From Bacteroidales bacterium UBA1173 (GTDB lineage: Bacteria > Bacteroidota > Bacteroidia > Bacteroidales > F082), in NCBI GenBank assembly GCA_002311655.1, contig DBYZ01000013.1:45222-59762 (forward strand): a stretch of DNA of 14,541 bases. Direction: 5' to 3'. Shown piece after piece: positions 7,098 through 13,699 of the stretch. Positions within the stretch are counted from its first letter, which is position 1; every line of letters starts with the position of its first letter. Position numbers and translations under genes: made by a program. The notes below the pieces were generated by a model that saw only the letters and a list, made by a program, of their open reading frames with translations, did not search any database and was not told the DNA's origin.

Positions 7098-7991
7098 TCA
7101 ATAATTTATTTTATTTGACATAATCTTATCTTCAGAAATAAACTGGTCGTAAACGAATAATATCAATGTCACCACTGCCATTGTGATGATTCCGGCGAGA
7201 CCAGCGACGCCGTTGATGAGGTCGCTTCCACCGCTGATGAAAAGCATCGTAGCACCAGCCAAAGCGTTGATTGTTCCGTGGAAAATGGCGGCCGGATAAA
7301 CTGACTTCGCTTTTAAAACTAGGTAAAGCTCGATTGGAGTCATTGCAAGGCACATCAAAACCATCATGAAAACGCCAGCGGTACGATGAACCATGTAGTT
7401 ATGTCCCATGAGGATAATCGGGAAATGCCAGAATCCCCAAACGACGCCGATGAAGAGGCACGCCACCCAGAAGTTCTTGCCTTTCAATGCGTTGACGAGA
7501 TAATTACGCCAGCCGTACTCCTCCCCGAACGCTGCAACAGCGTTGATTGTGATGCCTGCGAGAAGTCCGGAAACCAAAGTGGTTATAATCATAGTTTTCG
7601 GATTTTGCATCGCCATGAATTTTGCTTGATCTTCCGGAGAAAGGTTTTCAAATCCTGGAATTGCCGGCATGTGGAAACCAAGCGTGCAGCCTTCGAACAG
7701 CGAGTTTATAATAATGGTGACCGCGACAATCACGACAGGCAGCAGCCATGCGATGAGCCACGACCATTTGATTTTGAACTTCAGCAAGCCTGTGCTGCCG
7801 AGTTTTTCTTTATTTATAATCTGAATCACGATTGCGCAAATCAATGGGAAAAACATGTAAATCGACGCGCAAAGCGAATACAATTTAAGATTGTCGGTTG
7901 TGTTGTGGATTCCCATTCCAAACCATATAAAGGCGGCGAAAATCCAGCTTGCAAGGCAAACTATTATTGAGAAATATATTGCTTTTTTCAT
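7098..7991 (-). CDS. CPBP family intramembrane glutamic protease homologue
   Basis: A 297-residue multi-pass membrane protein with the CPBP (Rce1-like, ABI) motifs in order: EEYGWR with E157, E158 and R162; FWHFP with H189 (about 187-191); and HGTIN with H238 and N242. These residues form the active site in Rce1-type intramembrane proteases, so the protein is probably catalytically competent. About seven or eight hydrophobic segments are present. Bacterial members are linked to protein maturation, bacteriocin self-immunity or unknown processing; the substrate here is unknown. It is the second gene of the SPFH operon, 12 bp after the SPFH gene and 2 bp before the PH-domain gene, so an envelope function shared with those proteins is likely. 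Confidence 0.9.
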   Translation of the reverse strand: MKKAIYFSIIVCLASWIFAAFIWFGMGIHNTTDNLKLYSLCASIYMFFPLICAIVIQIINKEKLGSTGLLKFKIKWSWLIAWLLPVVIVAVTIIINSLFEGCTLGFHMPAIPGFENLSPEDQAKFMAMQNPKTMIITTLVSGLLAGITINAVAAFGEEYGWRNYLVNALKGKNFWVACLFIGVVWGFWHFPIILMGHNYMVHRTAGVFMMVLMCLAMTPIELYLVLKAKSVYPAAIFHGTINALAGATMLFISGGSDLINGVAGLAGIITMAVVTLILFVYDQFISEDKIMSNKINY

Positions 7992-8003
7992 AATCTTATT
8001 GAT

Positions 8004-8957
8004 TTATTGATACAAAGTTCCAGTGTTTACTACAGGTTGCGCGGCATCGTCGGCGCAAAGTACCACCATCAGGTTGCTGACCATAGCGGCTTTCTTGTCG
8101 TCGTCGAGTTCGACTACTTCTTCGTCTTTGAGCTTGTCGAGAGCCATTTTCACCATCGAGACGGCGCCTTCGACAATCTTTTCACGTGCTGCGATGATTG
8201 CTGCCGCCTGCTGGCGACGAAGCATAACCGCTGCAATCTCTGGAGAATAAGCCAAGTAGTTGATTCTCGCTTCAATGACTTCGAGACCCGACATTGCGAG
8301 ACGGTCGTTGAGTTTTCCGAGAAGTATGTCGTTGATTTCCGAACCGCCGGCACGCAAAGTCAAATCGCCATTGTTGATGTCACCGTTTTCATCGTAGGCA
8401 AACATGCCAGCCACCTCGCGCAAAGCAGCGTCACTCTGCACTCTCACGAAGCTCTCGAAAGCACGCATACGGCTCATCACGGCAACACTATTGCCCACTC
8501 CCGAAGGGTTGGCGGCCATAGTCTGAGAATCGATTTCAAACATAGCTTTGTATGTGTCTTTCAGCTTCCAAACAAGAATCTGACCGATCATAATCGGGTT
8601 ACCGGTTTTGTCGTTCACCTTGATCGGGTCAACGTTGAGATTACGGGCACGGAGAGAGACTTTTTTCGATGAATAGAACGGATTCACCCAATTAAAACCG
8701 ACTTTTGTCATGGTTCCCTGATATTTTCCGAAGAACACCATCACCATCGCCTCATTCGGCTCGAGCATACGGAAACCGAGACACATGATGAAATCGACGA
8801 CTATCATTGCGATTCCGCCAAAGAGCAGCCACAACGGCTCACCTTCTGTCAATTGTGTAAATCCGTAGATTATCAAAGCAACGATTGCGATGACCACAAA
8901 CAGCATCAAGAATCCATTTATTCTCAATCCTTTAAATTCAAATTCCTTGTTTTCCAT
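8004..8957 (-). CDS. SPFH/band-7 domain membrane protein
   Basis: A 317-residue protein with two membrane segments (about 14-33 and 42-62) followed by an SPFH (stomatin/prohibitin/flotillin) domain of about 63-240, opening EPNEAMVMVFFGKYQGTM and including GFNWVNPFY. An alanine- and charge-rich helical region follows (RRQQAAAIIAAREKIVEGAV, about 248-267), then a short tail. SPFH proteins form large membrane-bound ring or cage assemblies and organise membrane proteases or microdomains. It is the first gene of a five-gene operon, with a promoter and candidate operator directly upstream. The association with a CPBP protease, a PH-domain protein and a small RHH protein suggests a membrane-organising complex, which is inference. 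Confidence 0.92.
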   Translation of the reverse strand: MENKEFEFKGLRINGFLMLFVVIAIVALIIYGFTQLTEGEPLWLLFGGIAMIVVDFIMCLGFRMLEPNEAMVMVFFGKYQGTMTKVGFNWVNPFYSSKKVSLRARNLNVDPIKVNDKTGNPIMIGQILVWKLKDTYKAMFEIDSQTMAANPSGVGNSVAVMSRMRAFESFVRVQSDAALREVAGMFAYDENGDINNGDLTLRAGGSEINDILLGKLNDRLAMSGLEVIEARINYLAYSPEIAAVMLRRQQAAAIIAAREKIVEGAVSMVKMALDKLKDEEVVELDDDKKAAMVSNLMVVLCADDAAQPVVNTGTLYQ

Positions 8958-8993
8958 AGTTGTAATTTTAAGATGATTATTTAATTTATTGTA

Positions 8994-9015
8994 ATATCAT
9001 TTTGATATCATTTTC
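8994..9015. promoter_or_regulatory. Tandem/dyad candidate operator of the SPFH operon
   Basis: ATATCATTTTG (8994-9004) is followed at once by ATATCATTTTC (9005-9015), an 11-bp direct repeat about one helical turn long. The first copy and the start of the second also make the dyad ATATCA-TTT-TGATAT (8994-9008). It sits at or just after the expected transcription start. The ribbon-helix-helix protein of the same operon is the obvious candidate to bind it, but no binding has been shown. Confidence 0.4.
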
Positions 9016-9021
9016 ACATCG

Positions 9022-9052
9022 CAAAAATACAACATATTTTTTAATATACAAG
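9022..9052 (-). promoter_or_regulatory. Promoter of the SPFH operon
   Basis: On the minus strand TATTTTTG (9022-9029) matches TAnnTTTG and CTTG (9049-9052) lies 19 bp upstream as the -33 element. The leader to the SPFH ATG would be about 55-60 nt. Confidence 0.6.
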
Positions 9053-9084
9053 AAAAATTTGAAAAAAATTTTCTTTTTTATTTT

Positions 9085-9237
9085 TCACGCAGATCTCACA
9101 GATAACGCAGAACCGGACACGTAAAAAAAAGCTCGCAAGCGAGCGGAAATCGCAGAACGCTCTGTGAGATCAGTTCGCTTGCGAACAAATCCATATGGAA
9201 GAATAAAAAGTCTGCGGATTCTGCGAGATCTGCGTGA
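9085..9237. repeat. Dispersed 9-mer palindromic repeat, copy B (full length)
   Basis: A 153-bp element with terminal inverted arms of three 9-bp units each. Left: TCACGCAGA, TCTCACAGA, TAACGCAGA (9085-9111). Right, on the plus strand: TCTGCGGAT, TCTGCGAGA, TCTGCGTGA (9211-9237). The first 18 bp of the two arms agree at 17 positions when one is inverted. Inside are two hairpins, GCTCGCAAGCGAGC (9131-9144) and GTTCGCTTGCGAAC (9173-9186). The element ends 2 bp before the idi stop codon (9240-9242), so on the minus strand it follows idi directly and may act as its 3' end structure. Confidence 0.85.
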
Positions 9238-9239
9238 GA

Positions 9240-9752
9240 TTAATTATCGTTATCCAAGAGTTTAGCAAATGCAATCTTGAACCAAGCAGTATAATTCTGA
9301 GGATTTTTCTCGATATCCTTTTTGATATTCTCGATGGTCTCGTATTTATACGACTCCACTTCTTCCCTATTAATAATAGGTGTCGCGTCGGTGGTTCCGA
9401 TGAACACATGGTCGAACTCATGTTCGGTGAGCCCCTGCATCACGTCGGCCTTGTAGATGAAGCTGAACGCCTCCTTGAGGTCGCACTCCATCCCCATCTC
9501 CTCCATTAGGCGGCGTTTTGTGGCATCTTGCAATGACTCGCCGTCACGCGGATGACTGCAGCAGGTGTTGGTCCACAAACCAGGAGTATGATACTTCGTG
9601 AGGGCGCGCTGTTGGAGCAGCATCTCCCCTTTGCTGTTGAAAATGAAAATCGAGAAGGCACGGTGCAGCGTCGGGTTGACGTGAGCGGCCTGCTTCTCCA
9701 TCAAACCGATTTGATTGTCTTGATTATCAACGAGGACGACGTATTCGGGCAT
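9240..9752 (-). CDS. idi: Isopentenyl-diphosphate delta-isomerase, type 1
   Basis: Interconverts isopentenyl diphosphate and dimethylallyl diphosphate, the starting units of isoprenoids; cytosolic, metal dependent. 170 residues, normal for the Nudix-fold type 1 enzyme. Visible landmarks: LHRAFSIFIFNSKGEMLLQQR (about 29-49), the active-site cysteine in TNTCCSHP (C65, the second Cys), the Nudix-like stretch RRLMEEMGMEC (about 80-90), and the acidic EHEFDHVF (about 110-117) that supplies the catalytic glutamate region. It begins 3 bp after the ychF stop codon and is probably co-transcribed with it. A dispersed palindromic repeat follows directly after its stop codon. Confidence 0.95.
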   Translation of the reverse strand: MPEYVVLVDNQDNQIGLMEKQAAHVNPTLHRAFSIFIFNSKGEMLLQQRALTKYHTPGLWTNTCCSHPRDGESLQDATKRRLMEEMGMECDLKEAFSFIYKADVMQGLTEHEFDHVFIGTTDATPIINREEVESYKYETIENIKKDIEKNPQNYTAWFKIAFAKLLDNDN

Positions 9753-9755
9753 AAG

Positions 9756-10823
9756 CTACACGTTGAATCTGATATTGATGATGTCGCCGTCTTTCACCAC
9801 GTAGTTCTTTCCTTCAACAGCGAATTTTCCAGCTTCTTTCACAGCCTGTTCGGAGCCATAGTGCAGGAAATCGTCGCAGCTCATCACCTCGGCGCGGATG
9901 AAGCCACGCTGGAGGTCGCTGTGGATCACGCCGGCAGCTTCAGGAGCGGTGTCGCCCACATGGATTGTCCAGGCACGAGTCTCGTCAGGACCTGTTGTGA
10001 AGTACGACTGCAGCTTCAGTGTGCTGTAAGCGAGACGAACAAGCTTGTTGACGCCAGGTTCGGTTAGACCAGCATCTTCCATAAACAGAGCACGGTCAGC
10101 CTCGTCGAGTTCGGCGATCTCCGACTCGAGTTTTCCGGCAAGGATAATCATGTCTTCGCCATGAAGAGCGGCTTTCACAGCCTCAGTGTATTTGTTTCCG
10201 GTGAGAGCCGATGCGTCGTCTACGTTGCAGACGTACATTATCGGCTTGACCGTAAGCAGCTGAATATCTTGGATATACTTCTTATCTTCTTCAGGCACGT
10301 TGGCGGTGCGGGCGTTCTGCATGTTCTCGAGACATTCTTTGTATATCGTGAGCACCTCGAAAGCGCGTTTGTTGTCTTTATCGCCGTTTTTGAGCAGTTT
10401 CTCAACGCGTTGCAGCTTACGTGTCACGAGGTCGAGGTCGCGCACCTGAAGCTCAAGGTCGACGAGTTCCATATCGCGCACCGGGTCGATGCTGCCTTCG
10501 CTATGCGGAACATTGGGGTCGTCGAAACAACGCAAAACATGGATGAGCGCATCGACGGTCTGCACCTCGGCGAGGAGTTTGTTACCGACACCCTGACCGC
10601 CCTTGCTCAAACCCGGAAGGTCGACGATTTCGACAGTGGCTGGCACGATACGCTTCGAATGTGAGATATTGTCGATGAGTTTGAGACGTTCATCGCGCAC
10701 CTCGCACATTCCGATGTTCGACTTCGTGGCGAAGCCAATCTCCGCCTTAGTGTTTGATATACAATTGAATATGGTTGTTTTTCCAGTGTTGGATAGTCCG
10801 ATAATTCCGCAGTTCAGTGCCAT
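9756..10823 (-). CDS. ychF: YchF/OLA1-family P-loop ATPase/GTPase, divergent
   Basis: A 355-residue ribosome-associated P-loop protein of the Obg-related YchF family: G domain, helical insertion, and a C-terminal TGS-like (DUF933) domain (about 275-355) ending GKNYVVKDGDIINIRFNV. The start MALNCGIIGL is chosen because it fits the family and follows a promoter. Several motifs differ from the usual pattern as I recall it. G1 reads GLSNTGKTT (9-17) instead of GLPNVGKST. The NFPFCTIEPNVG switch region is shortened to IGFATKSNIG. The G3 region reads DLPGLSKGGQGVGNK with about three residues missing. G4 reads NVDD (200-203), where the ATP-preferring family has NxxE. It may belong to a divergent subgroup. 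Co-transcribed with idi. Confidence 0.92.
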   Translation of the reverse strand: MALNCGIIGLSNTGKTTIFNCISNTKAEIGFATKSNIGMCEVRDERLKLIDNISHSKRIVPATVEIVDLPGLSKGGQGVGNKLLAEVQTVDALIHVLRCFDDPNVPHSEGSIDPVRDMELVDLELQVRDLDLVTRKLQRVEKLLKNGDKDNKRAFEVLTIYKECLENMQNARTANVPEEDKKYIQDIQLLTVKPIMYVCNVDDASALTGNKYTEAVKAALHGEDMIILAGKLESEIAELDEADRALFMEDAGLTEPGVNKLVRLAYSTLKLQSYFTTGPDETRAWTIHVGDTAPEAAGVIHSDLQRGFIRAEVMSCDDFLHYGSEQAVKEAGKFAVEGKNYVVKDGDIINIRFNV

Positions 10824-10838
10824 GATGATAATTTTTTG

Positions 10839-10873
10839 CAAAGATAGGAATTTTTTTATTTGTTGTCTTTAAA
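10839..10873 (-). promoter_or_regulatory. Promoter for ychF-idi
   Basis: TATCTTTG on the minus strand (10839-10846) is a full match to TAnnTTTG; TTTA at 10870-10873 is a weak -33 candidate at 23 bp. It overlaps the 3' end of the toxin gene. The leader is about 10-15 nt. Confidence 0.55.
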
Positions 10874-11185
10874 ATTCTCTTTTGTGACTAATTTTGATGG
10901 AACAATATCGTCAACCATGACACAATTCTTATAAGTATGAAAAAACACTGTCAATTTGCCTTTTTTAACCAGCAGTCGTTTTTCATTCTTGCGAACAATA
11001 GAACAGATACTCCATATCAATGGAGGAATCAAATCCGCCATATATGACAACGTGTCAATCTCCTCATATAGCCCCACAACATATTCAATACTCGAGGCTT
11101 GAGTGTTAATTGATACTATAAAATCCTTTATTTCGCTTATCTTTTTTTCTACCCTTTTTGAAACTCTAACTTTGTAAATTTTCAT
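10856..11185 (-). CDS. RelE/ParE-like toxin (probable)
   Basis: A 109-residue basic protein starting MKIYKVRVSKRVEKKISEIKDFI, with later strands KRLLVKKGKLTVFFHTYKNCVMVDDIVPSKLV. The order (N-terminal strand, two helices, then a beta sheet with lysine/arginine-rich strands) fits the RelE/ParE toxin fold, whose members are ribosome-dependent mRNA cutters or gyrase poisons. Which activity applies here cannot be told. The ATG at 11183-11185 lies inside the 3' end of the 54-residue partner gene (20-bp overlap), the usual arrangement of a type II toxin-antitoxin pair. The upstream in-frame extension is the partner's sequence in another frame and is rejected. Confidence 0.7.
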   Translation of the reverse strand: MKIYKVRVSKRVEKKISEIKDFIVSINTQASSIEYVVGLYEEIDTLSYMADLIPPLIWSICSIVRKNEKRLLVKKGKLTVFFHTYKNCVMVDDIVPSKLVTKENFKDNK

Positions 11186-11330
11186 AATGCTTTGCAACAC
11201 AATCCAACAACTTGTCCCTAAACTCCTCAAGAGAGATGCTTTCTCTCAACTCCTTTTCCTCCTGATACCTATTGAAATTCACTCGGTTATTTTTAAGGCT
11301 TCTTTTTTTGATAGTCAGTTCATTTATCAT
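11166..11330 (-). CDS. 54-residue probable antitoxin partner
   Basis: ATG at 11328-11330 (MINELTIKKRSLKNNRVNFN) to TAG at 11166-11168, 54 codons. It is not a family I can name. The N-terminal part is basic; the C-terminal part (KELRESISLEEFRDKLLDCVAKHY) is an amphipathic helix of the sort antitoxins use to wrap their toxin. Position supports the role: first gene behind a good TAnnTTTG promoter with an overlapping palindrome, and a 20-bp overlap with the RelE/ParE-like gene. No clear DNA-binding fold is visible, so it could be a neutralising peptide that represses weakly or not at all. Confidence 0.65.
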   Translation of the reverse strand: MINELTIKKRSLKNNRVNFNRYQEEKELRESISLEEFRDKLLDCVAKHYENLQS

Positions 11331-11354
11331 ATAATTATCGTTTTAAAATTTTCG

Positions 11355-11385
11355 CAAAGATACAAAAAGTTTTGGGAATATCAAC
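11355..11385 (-). promoter_or_regulatory. Promoter of the toxin-antitoxin pair
   Basis: On the minus strand TATCTTTG (11355-11362) is a full -7 match, with GTTG (11382-11385) as -33, 19 bp upstream. Expected leader of about 20 nt to the 54-residue gene. Confidence 0.6.
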
Positions 11386-11396
11386 ATTTTAGTTGA
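11381..11396. promoter_or_regulatory. Palindrome over the -33 element of the toxin-antitoxin promoter
   Basis: TCAAC-ATTTTA-GTTGA, perfect 5-bp arms with a 6-bp spacer, covers the -33 element. It is placed where an autoregulating antitoxin or toxin-antitoxin complex would bind; short A/T-rich dyads also arise by chance. Confidence 0.35.
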
Positions 11397-11485
11397 AATA
11401 TTTTTTATGTTAGACAATCTGATTATCAATTGTTAACAAAAATTAACATAAGTTGCAGAAAAAAGAAAACAATGGTTGCAAATAT

Positions 11486-12310
11486 TCAATTCACATGAAA
11501 CTTGCATTTGGGATAATTGCTACATCCATAAAACCATCCATACTTTCCACTACGTCTAACTAGGCTTCCTCCACATTCCGGACATATACCAGATACTATT
11601 TTTGAGTTGTATCTTTGTTTTGCAGCATTCACATTTTGTATATGACTTTGATGATCGACCTCATCTCCAACATCTTTTCTAATAAGAGTTTTTACTATTA
11701 CATCAACATCGGTTTCAGAAACACAAGGCATATCATAGTTTTGTATAGTTTTCAGTAACATATCGCTGTATATGACATGGTATTGCGATGTAACGCCCTT
11801 AATCACTGCACTTCCAGCAAAAACCACTATAGGAACAACCATAATACCAGGCCAATTTCTCAGAACTTTCCTTATTGCATACATATGTGCCAACGACTGT
11901 TTTACTGGATTATAAAAATGGTTTTTCGTTACGTATGAATAAGTTTTCCACCATCTTTTTCTATATGTTACATCCGTAACTATAATCTGCGTCCACTCTT
12001 GGCTATTATCATTGCCATAAATCTCCCCGCGATAGTTCTTAGTTTCAATTGCAAACACGCCGTATTTAGACACCACTATATGGTCAATCTGAGTAGTTCC
12101 AGTAGCCGTTCTCAAAACCACATCATCTAAAATTGTATATTCATCAGACAATTTAGATAGAATATAACGAACAAATTTTTCACCATATGTACCTATATCA
12201 GCTGCTCTTTTTTCACTATCTGTTCCAATATCGACTTCTCTTTTCGGGATCTGTTTTAAAATCCTGAAAAGCACAAAGCATATTATAACTATGATTATTA
12301 TTTTTAACAT
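11486..12310 (-). CDS. Membrane-anchored NERD nuclease-like protein with zinc ribbon
   Basis: A 274-residue protein in three parts. Residues 2-18 are a hydrophobic N-terminal anchor (LKIIIIVIICFVLFRIL). Residues about 38-165 form a NERD (nuclease-related) domain with conserved points G43-E44, the core TQIDHIVV (D76, H77) and IETKNYRGEI (E89, K91). Together D76 and E89-x-K91 fit a PD-(D/E)xK nuclease active site. Residues about 240-274 form a topoisomerase-type zinc ribbon, CPECGG (C243, C246) and YGCSNYPKC (C263, C269), as at the C-terminus of DNA topoisomerase I. This suggests a membrane-tethered DNA-processing or defence-related protein, substrate unknown. It is low in G+C compared with ychF. 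No clear promoter was found; the 180 bp upstream is A/T rich with nothing recognisable. Confidence 0.85.
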   Translation of the reverse strand: MLKIIIIVIICFVLFRILKQIPKREVDIGTDSEKRAADIGTYGEKFVRYILSKLSDEYTILDDVVLRTATGTTQIDHIVVSKYGVFAIETKNYRGEIYGNDNSQEWTQIIVTDVTYRKRWWKTYSYVTKNHFYNPVKQSLAHMYAIRKVLRNWPGIMVVPIVVFAGSAVIKGVTSQYHVIYSDMLLKTIQNYDMPCVSETDVDVIVKTLIRKDVGDEVDHQSHIQNVNAAKQRYNSKIVSGICPECGGSLVRRSGKYGWFYGCSNYPKCKFHVN

Positions 12311-12490
12311 ATAGAAATAAAACTATTCCAATAACATATTATAATTCACATAATAACACAAATTAGCAAAAACAATCTACTTGTATATATATTTTTCATG
12401 CCATGTATATATCGCATTCATGCAATTATTAACAGCATTTCTTACAGCATATCCACTTCGCTTCGCTCTGGTCGTTATAGCAACGTTCCC

Positions 12491-13072
12491 CTATTCATCT
12501 TGCTCATAATAATACGAATAGTCAATGCCTTTCATAAAGATTTCACGGTCGGTTATGCGGTCGGTCAAGGCTGGTTTAAGTAATGATTTTATGCGAGAGG
12601 AATCAGTAACGCTTCTGCGCATCGCACTCAGATATTTCTTTTTGTCGATTTTGCTCCAATCAACACACATCTTCAACTGTTTCTTAAAAATCAAGTCAAG
12701 CCAGATGCGAGTCGAGCGGCCGTTACCTTCCATGAAAGGATGAGCCACGTTCATCTCAACGTATTTGTCAACTATCTCGTCAAATGTAGTTTCAGGCATC
12801 TTCTCGATAGTTTCAAGATTTTGCATCAGATACTCGGCACGGCAAAAGATTGTTCCACCTTTAGAAATGGTCTTTGTGCGAATCTTTCCAGCGAAATCGT
12901 ATAGTCCGCCAAATAAATAGGCGTGAATTTGTTGAAGACATTCAACTGTTCCTGAATTCATTGATTTCAAAAAGCCATTATCAAAAATGGCATATGCTTT
13001 TTTGCGACTCTTCCCATCAATAGTATCATCACCATCTAATTGTAAATTTGAAAACTCGGATATTTCTTTCAT
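12491..13072 (-). CDS. Fic domain AMP-transferase, class III-like
   Basis: A 193-residue Fic protein. The catalytic motif HPFMEGNGRSTR (111-122) is complete: H111, the anion-binding GNG and R119/R122. Members transfer AMP, or another nucleotide part, from ATP to a hydroxyl of a target protein. Length and sequence follow the compact class III form typified by Neisseria meningitidis Fic, including LQQIHAYLFGGLYDFAGKIR, ISKGG and a C-terminal auto-inhibitory helix. That class has the motif [S/T]xxxE[G/N] at the C-terminus; here it reads S186-YYY-E190-Q191, so the inhibitory glutamate is present but Gln replaces Gly/Asn. No separate antitoxin gene is visible beside it, as expected for class III. 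It lies in the low-GC stretch with the toxin pair and the NERD gene. Confidence 0.93.
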   Translation of the reverse strand: MKEISEFSNLQLDGDDTIDGKSRKKAYAIFDNGFLKSMNSGTVECLQQIHAYLFGGLYDFAGKIRTKTISKGGTIFCRAEYLMQNLETIEKMPETTFDEIVDKYVEMNVAHPFMEGNGRSTRIWLDLIFKKQLKMCVDWSKIDKKKYLSAMRRSVTDSSRIKSLLKPALTDRITDREIFMKGIDYSYYYEQDE

Positions 13073-13102
13073 AATAGTTGGTTCCTATTTTTAAATGAGT
13101 TA

Positions 13103-13110
13103 CAAAGATA
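13103..13110 (-). promoter_or_regulatory. -7 element of the fic promoter
   Basis: TATCTTTG on the minus strand, a full match to TAnnTTTG, about 30 nt before the fic ATG. No convincing -33 element at the right distance. Confidence 0.5.
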
Positions 13111-13165
13111 CAAAAATTATTCTAAACTACAGCCATAATTTGAAACTTTTTGTTTGATTTTTATA

Positions 13166-13660
13166 CTACAAAATCTCCCTCGCTATCCATGCACACGCCT
13201 CTGCATCAGCCAATGCATGATGATGGTTTTCAAGATGGTAGCCACAGGCCTCGGCGACGGTGTGGAGCTGGTGGTTCGGGAGGAGTTTGCCGAAGTGACG
13301 ACGAGAGGCTCGGCAGGTGCAAAAGAATTGATAATCAGGGTAATCCATCTGGTAGCAGCGGAACACTGCCTTCAGACAGCCTTCGTCGAAGGGACTGTTG
13401 TGGGCCACCAGCGGCAAGCCCTCGATGAGAGGCGCCACCTTCTCCCACACGTACGGGAAAACCGGAGCGTTTTCGGTGTCTTCCTGCCGCAAGCCATGCA
13501 CGCGAGTGTTCCAATAATAATAGTAGTTCGGCTCGGGCTGAATCAGCGAATAAAAGCTGTCGACAAACTCGCCGTTGCGTACGATGACAACGCCCACGGA
13601 ACAGACGCTTGTGGGACAGTTGTTGGCGGTTTCGAAATCTATCGCGGCAAAGTCGAGCAT
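13166..13660 (-). CDS. DnaQ-like DEDDh 3'-5' exonuclease
   Basis: A 164-residue protein that is essentially one exonuclease domain (RNase T/DnaQ-like). The four acidic metal ligands and the histidine of the DEDDh type are visible: D8 and E10 in FAAIDFETA, D92 in VAHNSPFD, and H147 with D152 in HHALADAEA. It resembles the proofreading epsilon subunit of DNA polymerase III, but it lacks the C-terminal polymerase-binding region of a full-length epsilon, so it may be a stand-alone nuclease for DNA or RNA ends. It lies 97 bp downstream of the phosphatase gene in the same direction, with no TAnnTTTG between them, so co-transcription is likely. A degenerate 9-mer tandem repeat fills that gap. Confidence 0.9.
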   Translation of the reverse strand: MLDFAAIDFETANNCPTSVCSVGVVIVRNGEFVDSFYSLIQPEPNYYYYWNTRVHGLRQEDTENAPVFPYVWEKVAPLIEGLPLVAHNSPFDEGCLKAVFRCYQMDYPDYQFFCTCRASRRHFGKLLPNHQLHTVAEACGYHLENHHHALADAEACAWIAREIL

Positions 13661-13699
13661 TTTAGTTGAGAGTTTACTAACATGTTTATGTTGCCGCCG

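Noticed and set aside
7386..7970. 194-codon plus-strand open frame
   Set aside because: Antisense to the CPBP gene, which carries its complete motifs on the other strand.
8007..8672. 221-codon plus-strand open frame
   Set aside because: Lies antisense to the SPFH gene, whose protein is clearly recognisable. The translation is rich in His and Phe, typical of the reverse of a biased coding frame, and there is no promoter or homology.
9552..10067. 171-codon plus-strand open frame spanning the idi-ychF junction
   Set aside because: Antisense to two well-supported genes; no promoter or family match.
12311..12490. Possible gene or RNA between the Fic and NERD genes
   Set aside because: No ORF of useful length on either strand. 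A GC-richer patch with CTTCGCTTCGCTC (about 12450-12465) is visible, but it does not form a convincing terminator or known RNA.
12491..13072. Fic protein as a Doc-type toxin with separate antitoxin
   Set aside because: The motif is the full HPFxxGNGRxxR of AMP-transferring Fic proteins, the length and C-terminal helix fit class III, and no Phd-like gene is adjacent.
13154..13669. 171-codon plus-strand open frame
   Set aside because: Antisense to the DnaQ-like exonuclease, which has all DEDDh residues; the plus-strand product has no recognisable features.
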